Assembly: GCA_947259295.1 (NCBI GenBank)
Contig: CAMYMG010000067.1
Span: forward strand, 27,334-91,333
Length of the DNA: 64,000 bases
Direction of reading: 5' to 3'
From: an uncultured Rhizobiaceae bacterium
GTDB taxonomy: Bacteria > Pseudomonadota > Alphaproteobacteria > Rhizobiales > Rhizobiaceae
Of this stretch, positions 18,863 through 29,587 are shown one piece after another; the first letter of the stretch is position 1; each line of letters begins with the position of its first letter. A program made the translations under genes and the position numbers. The notes under the pieces were generated by a model. It saw only the letters and a list, made by a program, of their open reading frames with translations. It did not search any database and was not told the origin of the DNA.

Positions 18863-19264
18863 CTAGTCGAATGGGACCGCCTCGATGATAACGAAGGCCT
18901 GGGCCAGCGGGAAATCGTCGGTGATGGTCAGGTGAATGACGGGATGGTGTTTTTCCGGCACGAGCTTCTCCAGCCGCGCCGCGGCACCGCCGGTCAGATG
19001 CATGGTCGGCTTGCCGCCGGGCAGGTTCACGACGCCCATGTCACGCCAATAGACGCCGTGGGCGATGCCCGATCCGAGCGCCTTGGAACAGGCTTCCTTG
19101 GCAGCGAAGCGCTTGGCGTAGGACGCGCCGCGCTGCTTGCGCCTTTCCGACTTTGCCTGCTCGATCTCGGTGAAGATGCGCTCGACGAAGCGCTCGCCAT
19201 AGCGCTCAAGCGATTTCTCGATGCGTCTGATGTCGATCAGGTCGCTGCCGATGCCGAGGATCAT
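18863..19264 (-). CDS. acpS: Holo-[acyl-carrier-protein] synthase
   Basis: [29 protein letters not shown]; start trimmed from the longer ORF. Confidence 0.95.
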   Translation of the reverse strand: MILGIGSDLIDIRRIEKSLERYGERFVERIFTEIEQAKSERRKQRGASYAKRFAAKEACSKALGSGIAHGVYWRDMGVVNLPGGKPTMHLTGGAAARLEKLVPEKHHPVIHLTITDDFPLAQAFVIIEAVPFD

Positions 19265-19851
19265 GGCGCAGCGGGGATTCCGGGTCCGCCGACCGAGCCG
19301 CCGCGCTCCGCCCGCGCCGCGAGCTTGGCTTGCCGGCGGGCGTGGAATGCCGCGACGGTCCAGCGCGTCGCCATGTAGGCGACGAGCGCAAAGGCGAAAC
19401 CGAGTGGGAGGGCACCGATCGTCATCGGCTTCAGCAAGGGGCCCCACAGCTGCGAAAAGTCGAGGTGCCGGAGCAGTGCGCCGAGATGCGGCGGCGCCAC
19501 CGGCGAAGACGAGCCGCCGTTCAGGATCAGGTGGCCAAGCTCGTAGGTGGCTCCCCAGATCACCGGAAAGGTCAGCGGGTTACCGAAAGCCGTGCCGATG
19601 GCCGATGCCACGACATTGCCGGCCAGGCACCAGGCAACGAGGCCCGCGAGCAGGAAATGAAAGCCCGGAATGGGCAGGAAGGATATGAAGACACCGGACG
19701 AAACGCCGAGCGCGATGGCATGCGGCGTGGCGCGCAGGCGCAGCACGCGCTTTGCGAAGTACTGGGCGGAACGCCAGAATGAGCGGCGCGGCCAGAACCA
19801 GATTCTGAACCGTTCCCGGAGGTGCATCGGCGTTCGGCGTTTGAAGAGCAT
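19261..19851 (-). CDS. DUF2062 domain-containing protein
   Basis: [31 protein letters not shown]; 4-nt overlap with acpS. Confidence 0.85.
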   Translation of the reverse strand: MLFKRRTPMHLRERFRIWFWPRRSFWRSAQYFAKRVLRLRATPHAIALGVSSGVFISFLPIPGFHFLLAGLVAWCLAGNVVASAIGTAFGNPLTFPVIWGATYELGHLILNGGSSSPVAPPHLGALLRHLDFSQLWGPLLKPMTIGALPLGFAFALVAYMATRWTVAAFHARRQAKLAARAERGGSVGGPGIPAAP

Positions 19852-19913
19852 GTCGGCTTTACGGATTCTCGGGTCAGTTGAGGGTGATATATAGGCAGGA
19901 TCGGGCGGAAACC

Positions 19914-20492
19914 CTAGATGTTGCGGCTCCCGGGCTTGATCGCCGGGATTCTCGCAAGTTCAGGCGGCAGCTGATCGGCGGCATACGCCGGGACTTCGTA
20001 TTCGGCAAGCGCGATCAGCGGTACGCCGACGTCGGTCTTGCCGGCCGAGCGGTCGATGATGCAGGCGGCGGCCGCGACTTCGGCGCCAAGGTCGTGCAGG
20101 CACTCGATGGTCTCGCGGATCGACAGGCCCGTCGTCACGATATCCTCGACGATCACGACCCTGGCCCCCTTCTCGATCTCGAAGCGGCGGAGGCGGAACT
20201 TGCCGTTCTCGCGCTCCACCCAGATCGCTGGAACGCCGAGATGGCGCGAGGTTTCGTAGGCCGGGATCAGGCCGCCGATCGCCGGCCCGACGACATAGTC
20301 GATGCCGCCCGGCACTTCGGCGCGGATCTTGTCAGCAAGCGCGCGGCAGAGCTTTTCGGTCTTGTCGGCATGCATAAAGACACGCGCCTTCTGCAGGAAG
20401 ACGGGGCTGCGCAGGCCCGACGTCAGGATGAAGTGGCCCTCGAGCACGGCGCCCGCTTCGCGGAAAATGTCGATTACGTCACTGGTGTTCAT
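19914..20492 (-). CDS. pyrE: Orotate phosphoribosyltransferase
   Basis: [23 protein letters not shown] motif; [13 protein letters not shown]. Confidence 0.94.
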   Translation of the reverse strand: MNTSDVIDIFREAGAVLEGHFILTSGLRSPVFLQKARVFMHADKTEKLCRALADKIRAEVPGGIDYVVGPAIGGLIPAYETSRHLGVPAIWVERENGKFRLRRFEIEKGARVVIVEDIVTTGLSIRETIECLHDLGAEVAAAACIIDRSAGKTDVGVPLIALAEYEVPAYAADQLPPELARIPAIKPGSRNI

Positions 20493-20504
20493 CGGCACTC
20501 CCGT

Positions 20505-22739
20505 TCAGCCGTTGACGCGTCGCGCATCGCTGACGCTGGTGTTGTCCTTCAGCTGCGTCAGCAACCGGCTCAGATGTTTCAGATCCCAGACTTCCAGATC
20601 GATCAGCATCTCGGTGAAGTCCGGCGCGGTGCGCGTCATCGACAGCATGTGGATGTTGGCGTCGTTGACGGCGATGACCTGGGTTATCTCGGCAAGCGAA
20701 CCCGGCGCATTGATGGCGGTCACCGAAATCCGTGCCGGAAAGCGCTCCTTGTTGTTCTCGTCGATGTCCCAGCGGACATCGATCCAGCGTTCGGGCTGGT
20801 CGTCGAAGGCCTGCAGCGACGGCGACTGGATCGGGTAGATGGTGATGCCCGATCCCGGCTGGACGATGCCGACGATGCGGTCGCCCGGCACGGCGCCCTC
20901 CTCGGCGAAGCGCACCGGCAGATCGCCGCGCACGCCGCGGATCGGCACGGCCGCTTCGCGCACGCCGGTTTCGGCCTTGCCCTTCCTGGCGGCGCGGCCG
21001 GGCATCTGGAACAGCATGCCGGCGGCGTTGCGCAGGTTGAACCAGCCCTCCTCGCGCTGCTTGGGTGCAGGCTGGGTGACGCGCTCGTCCTTGAAGTCCG
21101 GGAAGACGGCCTTGATGACATCCGTCGAGGCGAGTTCGCCACGGCCGACGGAGGCCAGCACATCGTCGATGTCCTTGCGTGCAAGGCGGTGCAGCACAGG
21201 CTTCAGGCTGTCCTTCGTGAAGGTCTTGCCGGAGCGTTCGAAGGCGCGTTCGAGGATGCGCATGCCGAGACCGGAAAACTGCTTGCGCATGGCATTCTTG
21301 GTCGCCCGGCGGATGGCGGCGCGCGCCTTGCCGGTGACGACCATCGATTCCCAAGCCGCCGGAGGCACCTGCGCCTTGGAGCGGATGATCTCGACCTCGT
21401 CGCCATTCTTCAGTTCCGTCATCAGCGGCATGATGCGGCCATTGACCTTGGCGCCGACGCAGGTGTCGCCGACATCGGTGTGGACGGCATAGGCGAAATC
21501 GATCGGGATGGCGCCGCGCGGCAGTGCAATCAGCGTGCCCTTGGGGGTAAAGCAGAAGACCTGGTCCTGGAAAAGTTCCAGCCGAGTGTTTTCGAGGAAA
21601 TCCTCCGGGTTGTCGCCCTCGGCCAGCTGCTCGATGGTGCGCCGCAGCCAGGCATAGGCGTTGGTCTCCTTCGAGATTGACGGGATCGAGCCGTTCACCT
21701 TGCCGGCATTGTCCTTGTAGAGCGCATGCACGGCGACGCCGTATTCGGCGACCTTGTTCATCTCGCGGGTGCGTATCTGCAACTCGATGCGCTGGCGCGA
21801 GGGGCCGACGATGGTGGTATGGATCGACCGGTAATCGTTCTGCTTGGGCGTCGAGATGTAGTCCTTGAAGCGGCCGGGAACCATCGACCACGTGGTGTGG
21901 ATGGCACCCAGCGCGCGGTAGCAGTCCTCGACCGTATCGACGATGGCGCGGAAGCCGAAGATGTCGGAGAGCTGCTCGAAGGACAGCGCTTTCGCCTCCA
22001 TCTTGCGGAAGACGGACCATGGCTTCTTCTGGCGGCTCTTGACCTCGGCCTTGATGCCGTACTTCTCGAACAGGCCGGAGAGCGACTGCTCGATCTCGCC
22101 GACAACGTTGCGGTTCTTCTCGAAGATCGCCGCAAGCCGCTCGGTGACGGTCCTGTAGGCTTCCGGGTTGATCTGCCGGAAGGCCAGTTCCTCCAGTTCC
22201 TCGCGCATGCCCTGCATGCCCATGCGCCCGGCAAGCGGCGCATAGATCTCCATCGTCTCCTCGGCGATGCGCAGGCGCTTGGCCTCGGGCACGTGGTCGA
22301 GCGTGCGCATGTTGTGCAGCCGGTCGGCGAGCTTGACCAGCAGGACGCGAACGTCTTCGGAGATCGCAAGCAGCAGCTTCCTGAGGTTTTCCGCCTGCTC
22401 GGCCTTCTTCGAGACGAGGTCGAGCTTCTTCAGCTTGGTCAGCCCCTCGACCAGCTTGCCCATCTCGGGGCCGAACAGCTCGTCGATCTCGGCCCGCGTG
22501 GCGGTGGTATCCTCGATCGTGTCATGCAGGAGCGCGACGGCGATGGTCGCCTCGTCCATATGCATGTCGGTCAGGATGGCGGCGACTTCGAGCGGGTGGG
22601 AGAAATAGGGATCGCCGGAAGCACGCCGCTGGTGCCCGTGCTTCTGCATGGCGTAGACATAGGCCCGGTTGAGCAATGCTTCGTTCACGTCGGGCTTGTA
22701 GCGCTGGACGCGCTCGACAAGCTCATACTGACGCATCAT
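20505..22739 (-). CDS. rsh: Bifunctional (p)ppGpp synthetase/hydrolase (Rel/Spo homolog)
   Basis: HD (VALLHDTIEDT), synthetase (YRSIHTTIVGPSRQRIELQIRT), TGS and C-terminal ACT regions. Confidence 0.96.
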   Translation of the reverse strand: MMRQYELVERVQRYKPDVNEALLNRAYVYAMQKHGHQRRASGDPYFSHPLEVAAILTDMHMDEATIAVALLHDTIEDTTATRAEIDELFGPEMGKLVEGLTKLKKLDLVSKKAEQAENLRKLLLAISEDVRVLLVKLADRLHNMRTLDHVPEAKRLRIAEETMEIYAPLAGRMGMQGMREELEELAFRQINPEAYRTVTERLAAIFEKNRNVVGEIEQSLSGLFEKYGIKAEVKSRQKKPWSVFRKMEAKALSFEQLSDIFGFRAIVDTVEDCYRALGAIHTTWSMVPGRFKDYISTPKQNDYRSIHTTIVGPSRQRIELQIRTREMNKVAEYGVAVHALYKDNAGKVNGSIPSISKETNAYAWLRRTIEQLAEGDNPEDFLENTRLELFQDQVFCFTPKGTLIALPRGAIPIDFAYAVHTDVGDTCVGAKVNGRIMPLMTELKNGDEVEIIRSKAQVPPAAWESMVVTGKARAAIRRATKNAMRKQFSGLGMRILERAFERSGKTFTKDSLKPVLHRLARKDIDDVLASVGRGELASTDVIKAVFPDFKDERVTQPAPKQREEGWFNLRNAAGMLFQMPGRAARKGKAETGVREAAVPIRGVRGDLPVRFAEEGAVPGDRIVGIVQPGSGITIYPIQSPSLQAFDDQPERWIDVRWDIDENNKERFPARISVTAINAPGSLAEITQVIAVNDANIHMLSMTRTAPDFTEMLIDLEVWDLKHLSRLLTQLKDNTSVSDARRVNG

Positions 22740-22767
22740 GCGCTAAATTCCCGGGGCCAAAAACAGA

Positions 22768-22797
22768 ATATGCGCCGTAAAGATTTACGGCGCATAT
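22768..22797 (-). terminator. Rho-independent terminator after rpoZ (minus strand)
   Basis: Perfect inverted repeat atatgcgccgtaaa-ga-tttacggcgcatat, followed on the minus strand by TCTGTTTTTGG. Confidence 0.7.
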
Positions 22798-22849
22798 CAT
22801 AGATAGCTACTAAAGCCGCCGCGCGGAAGTCCGCGGCCGCCGTGTCAGG

Positions 22850-23251
22850 TCAATAGTCGTCGCTCTTTTCCGGCGGAACGAGACCCTCGATGCCGGCGAG
22901 CAGGTCTTCCTCGGTCATGCGATCGAAGACGACTGCGTCGTCAGCATCGTCCGATTCCGCCGTAGCGGCGACGGCACCCGTCTGGTCGGTGAGTTCCTGG
23001 CCTTCCGCCTCGGGCTCGTCCACCTCGACATGCTTCTGCAGCGAGTGGATCAGATCCTCCTTCAGGTCGCCCGGAGACAGCGTCTCTTCGGCGATCTCGC
23101 GCAGCGCAACGACGGGGTTCTTGTCGTTGTCGCGCGGGAGCGTGATCTGGGCGCCCTGGCTGATCTGGCGGGCGCGGTGGCCGGCGAGCAGGACCAGTTC
23201 AAAGCGATTGTCGACCTTGTCGATGCAATCTTCAACAGTAACGCGGGCCAT
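22850..23251 (-). CDS. rpoZ: RNA polymerase omega subunit
   Basis: [35 protein letters not shown]. Confidence 0.96.
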   Translation of the reverse strand: MARVTVEDCIDKVDNRFELVLLAGHRARQISQGAQITLPRDNDKNPVVALREIAEETLSPGDLKEDLIHSLQKHVEVDEPEAEGQELTDQTGAVAATAESDDADDAVVFDRMTEEDLLAGIEGLVPPEKSDDY

Positions 23252-23520
23252 TGGAGTGCCCCTTTCATTTCCTGGATGTATTGGAAAACAGGCGCGGTGA
23301 ATAACCTGAAAGGCGGCCAATTACAAGCGCCATGCACGGCATGCCGGCCGACGCCTCGCGCCCGCCTGCAATCACATTTTCTTGTAGCCCGGGCGAACCC
23401 TTGGAATGGTCCGGATCGCTCTATATCCTTTGATTGTGGGCTGCGCGCGCACTTTTTCAGCAACCCGATGCATATCGAGAACGTATTTGAACGACCCCTA
23501 TTGCTGAAGGAATTTTTGAG

Positions 23521-24102
23521 ATGTTTGACCCAAGAGAGAAGATTGCGCTCTTTATCGACGGTGCGAATCTCTATGCCACGTCGCGTTCGCTGGGCTTCGA
23601 CATCGACTACCGCAAGCTGCTGGCGAGCTTCCAGAAGCGCGGCTATCTCATCCGCGCCTATTACTATACGGCGTTGATCGAGGATCAGGAGTACTCCTCG
23701 ATCCGGCCGCTGATCGACTGGCTCGACTATAACGGCTTCAAGGTCGTGACCAAGCCGGCGAAGGAATTCACGGATGCGTCGGGACGCCGCAAGATCAAGG
23801 GAAACATGGACATCGAGCTGACGGTCGACGCTCTGGAACTCGCCGAGCATGTCGACCACTACGTCATCTTTTCGGGCGACGGCGACTTCAGGACGCTTGT
23901 CGAGGCGCTGCAGCGGCGCGGCCGCAAGGTCAGCATCATCTCGACGATGGCATCGCAGCCGCCGATGATCTCCGACGACCTGCGCCGCCAGGCCGACCAC
24001 TTCATCGACCTGATGTCGTTGAAGAACGAGATCGGCCGCGACCCGTCCGAGCGGCCGGTGCGGCGGCAGGATCCGCTCGACGACGACGAAGGCGACATTT
24101 GA
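23521..24102 (+). CDS. NYN domain (LabA/DUF88-like) protein
   Basis: ALFIDGANLYATSRSLG...VDALELAEHVDHYVIFSGDGDFRTLVEALQRRGRKV. Confidence 0.9.
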   Translation: MFDPREKIALFIDGANLYATSRSLGFDIDYRKLLASFQKRGYLIRAYYYTALIEDQEYSSIRPLIDWLDYNGFKVVTKPAKEFTDASGRRKIKGNMDIELTVDALELAEHVDHYVIFSGDGDFRTLVEALQRRGRKVSIISTMASQPPMISDDLRRQADHFIDLMSLKNEIGRDPSERPVRRQDPLDDDEGDI

Positions 24103-24812
24103 CCCCCCTCTCTCCCCCCGCCTTTCCAGCCGAGCCGTCTCATGACTGCCCGCTCTGCCCCCGGCTGCACGACTTCATCGGGCTGTGGCGGCAGCGCGAG
24201 CCGGAATGGTTCAACGGACCGGTGCCGACCTTCATGCCGCCGGAAGGGGCGGAATCCGTCCGCCTGCTGATCGTCGGCCTGGCGCCCGGACTGCGCGGGG
24301 CGAATCGCACGGGCCGGCCGTTCACCGGCGATTTCGCCGGCGACCTCCTGTACAGCACCTTGATCCGGTTCGGCTTGGCTAGAGGCAGGTTCGAGGCCCG
24401 GCCCGACGACAGCCTCGAACTGGTCGGCACGGCGATCACTAATGCGGTGCGCTGCGTGCCGCCGGAGAACAAGCCGGTGGGTGCCGAGATCGCCACCTGC
24501 CGGCAATTTCTTCAGGCGACGATCGCCCGCTTTCCGAACCTTAGCGCCATCATGACGCTCGGCGTGATCTCGCACCAGTCGACGGTACGGGCGCTCGGAC
24601 ATCGCGTTGCGGCCCTGCCGTTCAGCCACGGCGCGACGCAGGCAGCAGGCGCCCTGACGCTGTTTTCCAGCTATCACTGCTCGCGCTACAACACCAATAC
24701 GGGGCGGCTGACGGAAGAGATGTTCGTCGATGTATTCGGCGAGATCGCCGCGTTTCTGGAAAGCCGGGATCAGGCCAGCGGCCCGGCCGGAGCTAGCCCC
24801 GCTCCTTCATGA
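24099..24812 (+). CDS. Uracil-DNA glycosylase, family 5 (UDGb)-like
   Basis: CPLCPRL N-terminus (Fe-S Cys), [22 protein letters not shown] motif, [19 protein letters not shown] start overlapping the upstream stop. Confidence 0.87.
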   Translation: MTPLSPPAFPAEPSHDCPLCPRLHDFIGLWRQREPEWFNGPVPTFMPPEGAESVRLLIVGLAPGLRGANRTGRPFTGDFAGDLLYSTLIRFGLARGRFEARPDDSLELVGTAITNAVRCVPPENKPVGAEIATCRQFLQATIARFPNLSAIMTLGVISHQSTVRALGHRVAALPFSHGATQAAGALTLFSSYHCSRYNTNTGRLTEEMFVDVFGEIAAFLESRDQASGPAGASPAPS

Positions 24813-25272
24813 GCCGGCTTTTCTCGCGCGCCCAGTCGCGGTTCTTCTCCGTCTCGCGCTTGTCGTGCAACTTCTTGCCCTTTGCGACGGCGAGCAGCAG
24901 CTTGGCCCGGCCCCGGTCGTTGAAGTAGATCTTCAACGGCACCATGGTCATGCCTTCGCGGTCGACGCTCTGGCCGAGTCTGGCCATTTCACGCTTGTTC
25001 AAGAGCAGCTTGCGGCGGCGGCGCGGCTCGTGGTTGAAGCGGTTGGCCTGCAGGTATTCGGGCAGATAGGAATTGATCAGCCAGATCTCGCCGCCTTCCA
25101 TCGAGGCGTAAGACTCCTGGATATTGGCGTGACCCTCGCGCAGCGCCTTGACCTCGGTGCCGGTCAACACAAGGCCGGCCTCGACGGTGTCCAGCACCTC
25201 GTAGGAATAGCGCGCCTTGCGATTTTCCGCGACGGTCTTGTTGTTGGGATCGGCTTTTCTGACCTGATTCAT
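24793..25272 (-). CDS. smpB: SsrA-binding protein SmpB
   Basis: [31 protein letters not shown]...[12 protein letters not shown]. Confidence 0.97.
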   Translation of the reverse strand: MNQVRKADPNNKTVAENRKARYSYEVLDTVEAGLVLTGTEVKALREGHANIQESYASMEGGEIWLINSYLPEYLQANRFNHEPRRRRKLLLNKREMARLGQSVDREGMTMVPLKIYFNDRGRAKLLLAVAKGKKLHDKRETEKNRDWAREKSRLMKERG

Positions 25273-25295
25273 GGCACTGAAGTGGCGCGCAGCAC

Positions 25296-26177
25296 CTAGT
25301 TAATCAAGCCCGCGTGCTGCATCGCCGCGTCGATCCGGGCCGCCGTCTCCGGTTCCACGGTCATCAGCGGCGAGCGCAGGACGTTCTCGACCTTGCCGAG
25401 CCTGGAGAGCGCATACTTTGCTCCCGACACGCCGGGTTCGATGAAGATCGCCTTGTGCAGCGGCATCAGCCGGTCCTGCAGTTCGAGCGCCTTCTTGCCG
25501 TCGCCGCTGAGCGAGGCTTCCTGGAATTCCGCACAAAGCCGCGGCGCGACATTGGAGGTGACCGAGATGGCGCCGACGCCGCCATGCGCGTTGAAGCCGA
25601 GAGCGGAGGCATCCTCGCCGGAAAGCTGGATGAAATCGTTGCCGCAGGTGATGCGCTGCTCCGAGACGCGCTCGACCTTGCCGGTCGCGTCCTTGACGCC
25701 GGCGATGTTGGCGAAGTCGTGCGCCAGCCTCCCCATGGTCTCCGGCGACATGTCGATGATCGAGCGGGGCGGAATGTTGTAGATGATGACGGGCAGCTTC
25801 GTCGCCTTGGCGACGGCGGCGAAATGCGCATAGAGGCCGCGTTGCGTCGGCTTGTTGTAATAGGGCGTGACGACCAGCACCGCGTCGGCGCCGACCTGTT
25901 CGGCGAACTTGACGAGGCCGACGGCTTCCTCGGTGTTGTTCGAGCCGGCGCCGGCAACCACCGGCACGCGGCCCCTGGCGACCTCGACGCAGGCCCTGAC
26001 CACCTGGCGATGCTCGTCATGCGAGAGCGTCGGCGACTCACCGGTCGTGCCGACAGGAACCAGGCCCTTGGTGCCCTCGGCGACCTGCCAGTCGACGAAG
26101 GCGCGAAAGGCTTTCTCGTCGAACGCGCCATTCGTGGCAAACGGCGTCACGAGCGCAGTCATCGAGCCTCTCAGCAT
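25296..26177 (-). CDS. dapA: 4-hydroxy-tetrahydrodipicolinate synthase
   Basis: [56 protein letters not shown]. Confidence 0.96.
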   Translation of the reverse strand: MLRGSMTALVTPFATNGAFDEKAFRAFVDWQVAEGTKGLVPVGTTGESPTLSHDEHRQVVRACVEVARGRVPVVAGAGSNNTEEAVGLVKFAEQVGADAVLVVTPYYNKPTQRGLYAHFAAVAKATKLPVIIYNIPPRSIIDMSPETMGRLAHDFANIAGVKDATGKVERVSEQRITCGNDFIQLSGEDASALGFNAHGGVGAISVTSNVAPRLCAEFQEASLSGDGKKALELQDRLMPLHKAIFIEPGVSGAKYALSRLGKVENVLRSPLMTVEPETAARIDAAMQHAGLIN

Positions 26178-26395
26178 GGTCGTCAACTCCCGGTATTTTC
26201 TGGTCTCTTTTCTGTACTGGGCGGCTTTTAGCCGAAACATGCGCGGCGCACCATAGTCCTGACCCATAGTTGGTGCAGGTACAGGCGTGACCCGAGCGCC
26301 GCACCGCGAAAGCCTGCGCGGTACGCCGCTCCGCCCTCCCCTCCGGCGGAAGGGTTCCCTCAAACCGTTCCGCTTGGTAATCTGAAGACGAGAGA

Positions 26396-28423
26396 ATGAT
26401 GGATTCGATGCGCTCACGGCGTTCCCACCGCTTGACGATTGGCGCCGGCCTGCTCGCGCTGCTGCCGCTTGTCGGCACCGCTGCTGGCCTCTTTGCGCTG
26501 AGCAGTCCTGCCCTCGCCCGGCAGGCCGATTTCACGCGTCCCGACAGCGAGGCCGACCGGCTGAAGGACAGTCTCGATGCGTTGTCGGCCGAGAAGGTGG
26601 CGGAAGCCCGCAGCGTCCGCGACCGGCTGCCCGAGAACAGCCTGGACCGCCACATATTGGCGTGGGCGATTGCCATGCATGGCGGTCCGGACGTGCCGAG
26701 CAGCGAGATCGCGGCGACGGCAGCGGCGCTTGCCGGCTGGCCCGGCATGGAAACGCTGCGCATCAACCGCGAGCGGGCGCTCTATCGGGAGCGCCCTGAT
26801 CCGCTGGAGGTGATCCAGGCCTTCGCTGACAGCGCGCCGGAGACCTTGCAGGGCGTGCTGCTGCTGACGCGGGCCCACGCGGCCGCCGGGCAGATGAGCG
26901 ACGCCCACGCCGTGCTTTCGCCGTTCTGGCGAACCGAAAAGCTCGACGCGCAGGACGAACGGCGCATCATCAAGGAATTCGGCGCCATACTGACCAAGCA
27001 GGACCACCGGGCACGCATGGAGCGCATGCTCTATGCCGACCGCATCAATTCGGCCAACCGGGTGGCGGAACTCGCGGAGGCGAAGCCCCTCGCCGATGCC
27101 TGGGCTGCCTGCACGCGCAACGAGAAGAAGGCCACCGCCCTGCTCGCGGCGGTGCCCGAGGAACAGCGCGCCGCCGGCTACGCGTTCGCGAAGGCGCGCT
27201 ATCTCAGGCGCCACAAGAAGTACAAGGAAGCCGCCGAGGTGATGCTGAAGGCGCCGACCGAGCGCTCGGCGGTGGTCGACCCCGATGCCTGGTGGTTGGA
27301 GCGACGGGTGCTGTCGCGGGAGATGGTCGATCTCGGCGACATGAAGACGGCATACGCAATAGCCGCCGCGCATTCGGCCGAAAGCCCGGTCGAGGCCGCG
27401 GACGCCGAATTCCACGCCGGCTGGTATGCGTTGCGCGGCCTGAAGGACGCCAGCACCGCCTCTGGACATTTCGCCAAGATCGCCGATGTCGCCTCCGGGC
27501 CGATTTCGCTGTCGCGCGCCTATTACTGGCTGGGACGCGCGGCCGACGCCGGCGGACCAGGCAACGCCGAGGACTATTTCCGCAAGGCGGCAGCCTATGG
27601 CGCGACATTTTATGGCCAACTGGCCGCCGAACGCATCGGCGAGACATCGCTGAATGCCGCCTATCCCGAGCCGACGGAGGCCGACCGCAAGACTTTCGAG
27701 GGGCGCGAGGCGGTCAAGGCGATCATCCGGCTCGAGCAGATCGATTATCCATCGCTCGCCAACCGCCTTTACCGCGACCTGGCCGGCGAACTGACCAGCC
27801 CGGGCGAACTGGCGCTGCTCGCGCGGATGGTCGACCGGCGCGGCGACCACTTCCTGTCGCTGAAGGTCGGCAAGATCGCAGCGTCTCGCGGCATCGATAT
27901 CGGCGCGCTGGCCCACCCGATCGGCGTGATCCCGCCCTCGGCGAACATATCGGGCGCCGGCAAGGCGCTGGCCTATGCGGTTGCGCGGCAGGAGAGCGAG
28001 TTCAATGTCGCAGCGGTTTCGGGTGCCGGCGCGCGCGGCCTGCTGCAGCTTTTGCCGGGAACCGCGAAGGAAGTGGCGAAAAAGGCCGGTCTTGCCTACT
28101 CGATCAACCGGCTGACAACCGACGCCGCCTATAATGCAACGCTCGGCGCGGCCTTTCTGGGCGAGCAGCTCGGCCGCTTCGACGGATCCTATATCCTGAC
28201 CTTCGTCGGCTATAATGCCGGGCCGCGGCGCGCGCGCGACTGGATCAAGCGCTATGGCGACCCGCGCGGCAAGGATATCGAGACCGTCGTCGACTGGATC
28301 GAGAGCATTCCCTTCACCGAAACGCGAAGCTATGTGCAGCGGGTGATGGAGAACTATCAGGTCTACAAGATGCGGCTGTCGGGCAGCTTCGACATCGAAG
28401 GCGACCTGATAAACGGACGTTGA
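26396..28423 (+). CDS. Soluble lytic murein transglycosylase (Slt family)
   Basis: SLT domain [36 protein letters not shown]...[20 protein letters not shown]. Confidence 0.92.
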   Translation: MMDSMRSRRSHRLTIGAGLLALLPLVGTAAGLFALSSPALARQADFTRPDSEADRLKDSLDALSAEKVAEARSVRDRLPENSLDRHILAWAIAMHGGPDVPSSEIAATAAALAGWPGMETLRINRERALYRERPDPLEVIQAFADSAPETLQGVLLLTRAHAAAGQMSDAHAVLSPFWRTEKLDAQDERRIIKEFGAILTKQDHRARMERMLYADRINSANRVAELAEAKPLADAWAACTRNEKKATALLAAVPEEQRAAGYAFAKARYLRRHKKYKEAAEVMLKAPTERSAVVDPDAWWLERRVLSREMVDLGDMKTAYAIAAAHSAESPVEAADAEFHAGWYALRGLKDASTASGHFAKIADVASGPISLSRAYYWLGRAADAGGPGNAEDYFRKAAAYGATFYGQLAAERIGETSLNAAYPEPTEADRKTFEGREAVKAIIRLEQIDYPSLANRLYRDLAGELTSPGELALLARMVDRRGDHFLSLKVGKIAASRGIDIGALAHPIGVIPPSANISGAGKALAYAVARQESEFNVAAVSGAGARGLLQLLPGTAKEVAKKAGLAYSINRLTTDAAYNATLGAAFLGEQLGRFDGSYILTFVGYNAGPRRARDWIKRYGDPRGKDIETVVDWIESIPFTETRSYVQRVMENYQVYKMRLSGSFDIEGDLINGR

Positions 28424-28578
28424 GCGGCAGCCCCGCTTGCACCGAAGCCTCGGCCCGGATCGTTTGGTCCGGCGGTGGACGGCGATCATTTTCCCTGCAT
28501 CGGGCCGATTTTTGCATTATTCAACCGTGGGCGGCCGGATCCCGGCTGTCGAAACCAACAGCCGGGGCCAGAAGCAGC

Positions 28579-29457
28579 ATGACGTCCGACACAGGCTTTT
28601 CCGATCGGTTCTACACGTCGAGCGACGGGCTGAAGCTGCATGCACGGGTCTATGGCGAGGCCAATGGCGCGGCAGCGCCCGTGGTCTGCCTTCCCGGACT
28701 GACGCGCAACGCCCGCGACTTTCACGAACTGGCGATCCACCTGTCGCAAAAGATCGAGACGCCGCGCCAGGTCATCGCCTTCGATTATCGCGGCCGCGGC
28801 CGCTCGGCCTTCGACCGGGACTGGCACAACTATAATGTCGTGGTCGAGGCGGGCGACATCATCGCCGGGCTGATCGCGCTCGGTGTCGAGCACGGCCACT
28901 TCATCGGCACCTCACGCGGCGGGCTGATCATCCACGTGCTGGCGGGCACGCGCCCGACGCTCCTGAAATCCGTGGTGCTGAACGATGTTGGCCCGGTGCT
29001 TGAGGGCGAAGGACTGGCGCATATCCGCTCCTACCTGACGCGCGCCCCACGGCCGGCGACCATGGCCGACGCGGTTGCGGTGCAGCGCACTGCTCACGGC
29101 GCGGCGTTTCCGGCGCTGAGCGACGACGACTGGCTGCGTTACACCAAGGCGATCTACCGCGAGCAGAGCGGCAGGCCGGAGCGCGATTTCGACCCGGCGC
29201 TCTTGAAGACCATCAAGGGGCTGAACCTCAACCGACCGCTGCCCGACATCTGGCAGCAGTTCGAAGGCCTGTGCGGTGTGCCGATGCTCGCCATCCGCGG
29301 CGAGAACTCGAAACTTCTTGCAGCCGAGACGCTCGCGGAAATGGCCCGCCGCCATCCGAACTGCGAGACGGTAACGGTGCCCGGCCAGGGCCATCCGCCG
29401 ATGCTGGAGACGGGAACGCTGCCGGAGACGATCGCGGGGTTTTTGGCGCGGAATTGA
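28579..29457 (+). CDS. Alpha/beta hydrolase
   Basis: VVCLPGLTRNARDF, FIGTSRGG nucleophile elbow; ATG at 28579. Confidence 0.9.
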   Translation: MTSDTGFSDRFYTSSDGLKLHARVYGEANGAAAPVVCLPGLTRNARDFHELAIHLSQKIETPRQVIAFDYRGRGRSAFDRDWHNYNVVVEAGDIIAGLIALGVEHGHFIGTSRGGLIIHVLAGTRPTLLKSVVLNDVGPVLEGEGLAHIRSYLTRAPRPATMADAVAVQRTAHGAAFPALSDDDWLRYTKAIYREQSGRPERDFDPALLKTIKGLNLNRPLPDIWQQFEGLCGVPMLAIRGENSKLLAAETLAEMARRHPNCETVTVPGQGHPPMLETGTLPETIAGFLARN

Positions 29458-29587
29458 AACAGGCGTTGCGCCGTTGGATTGACTGATGGCACTCGATTGA
29501 TTGAAAAACGTGAAGGATGCGGCCTTTTGTTGGGCATCGGACAGCGCTAGTCGCGCCAACATCGGACGAAAGAGGACTTAGGCGACC

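Noticed and set aside
19878-21680. 600-aa plus-strand ORF opposite pyrE/rsh
   Set aside because: Antisense shadow ORF with no family motifs.
26414-28489. 691-aa minus-strand ORF opposite the lytic transglycosylase
   Set aside because: Shadow ORF; the SLT catalytic motifs are in the sense frame.
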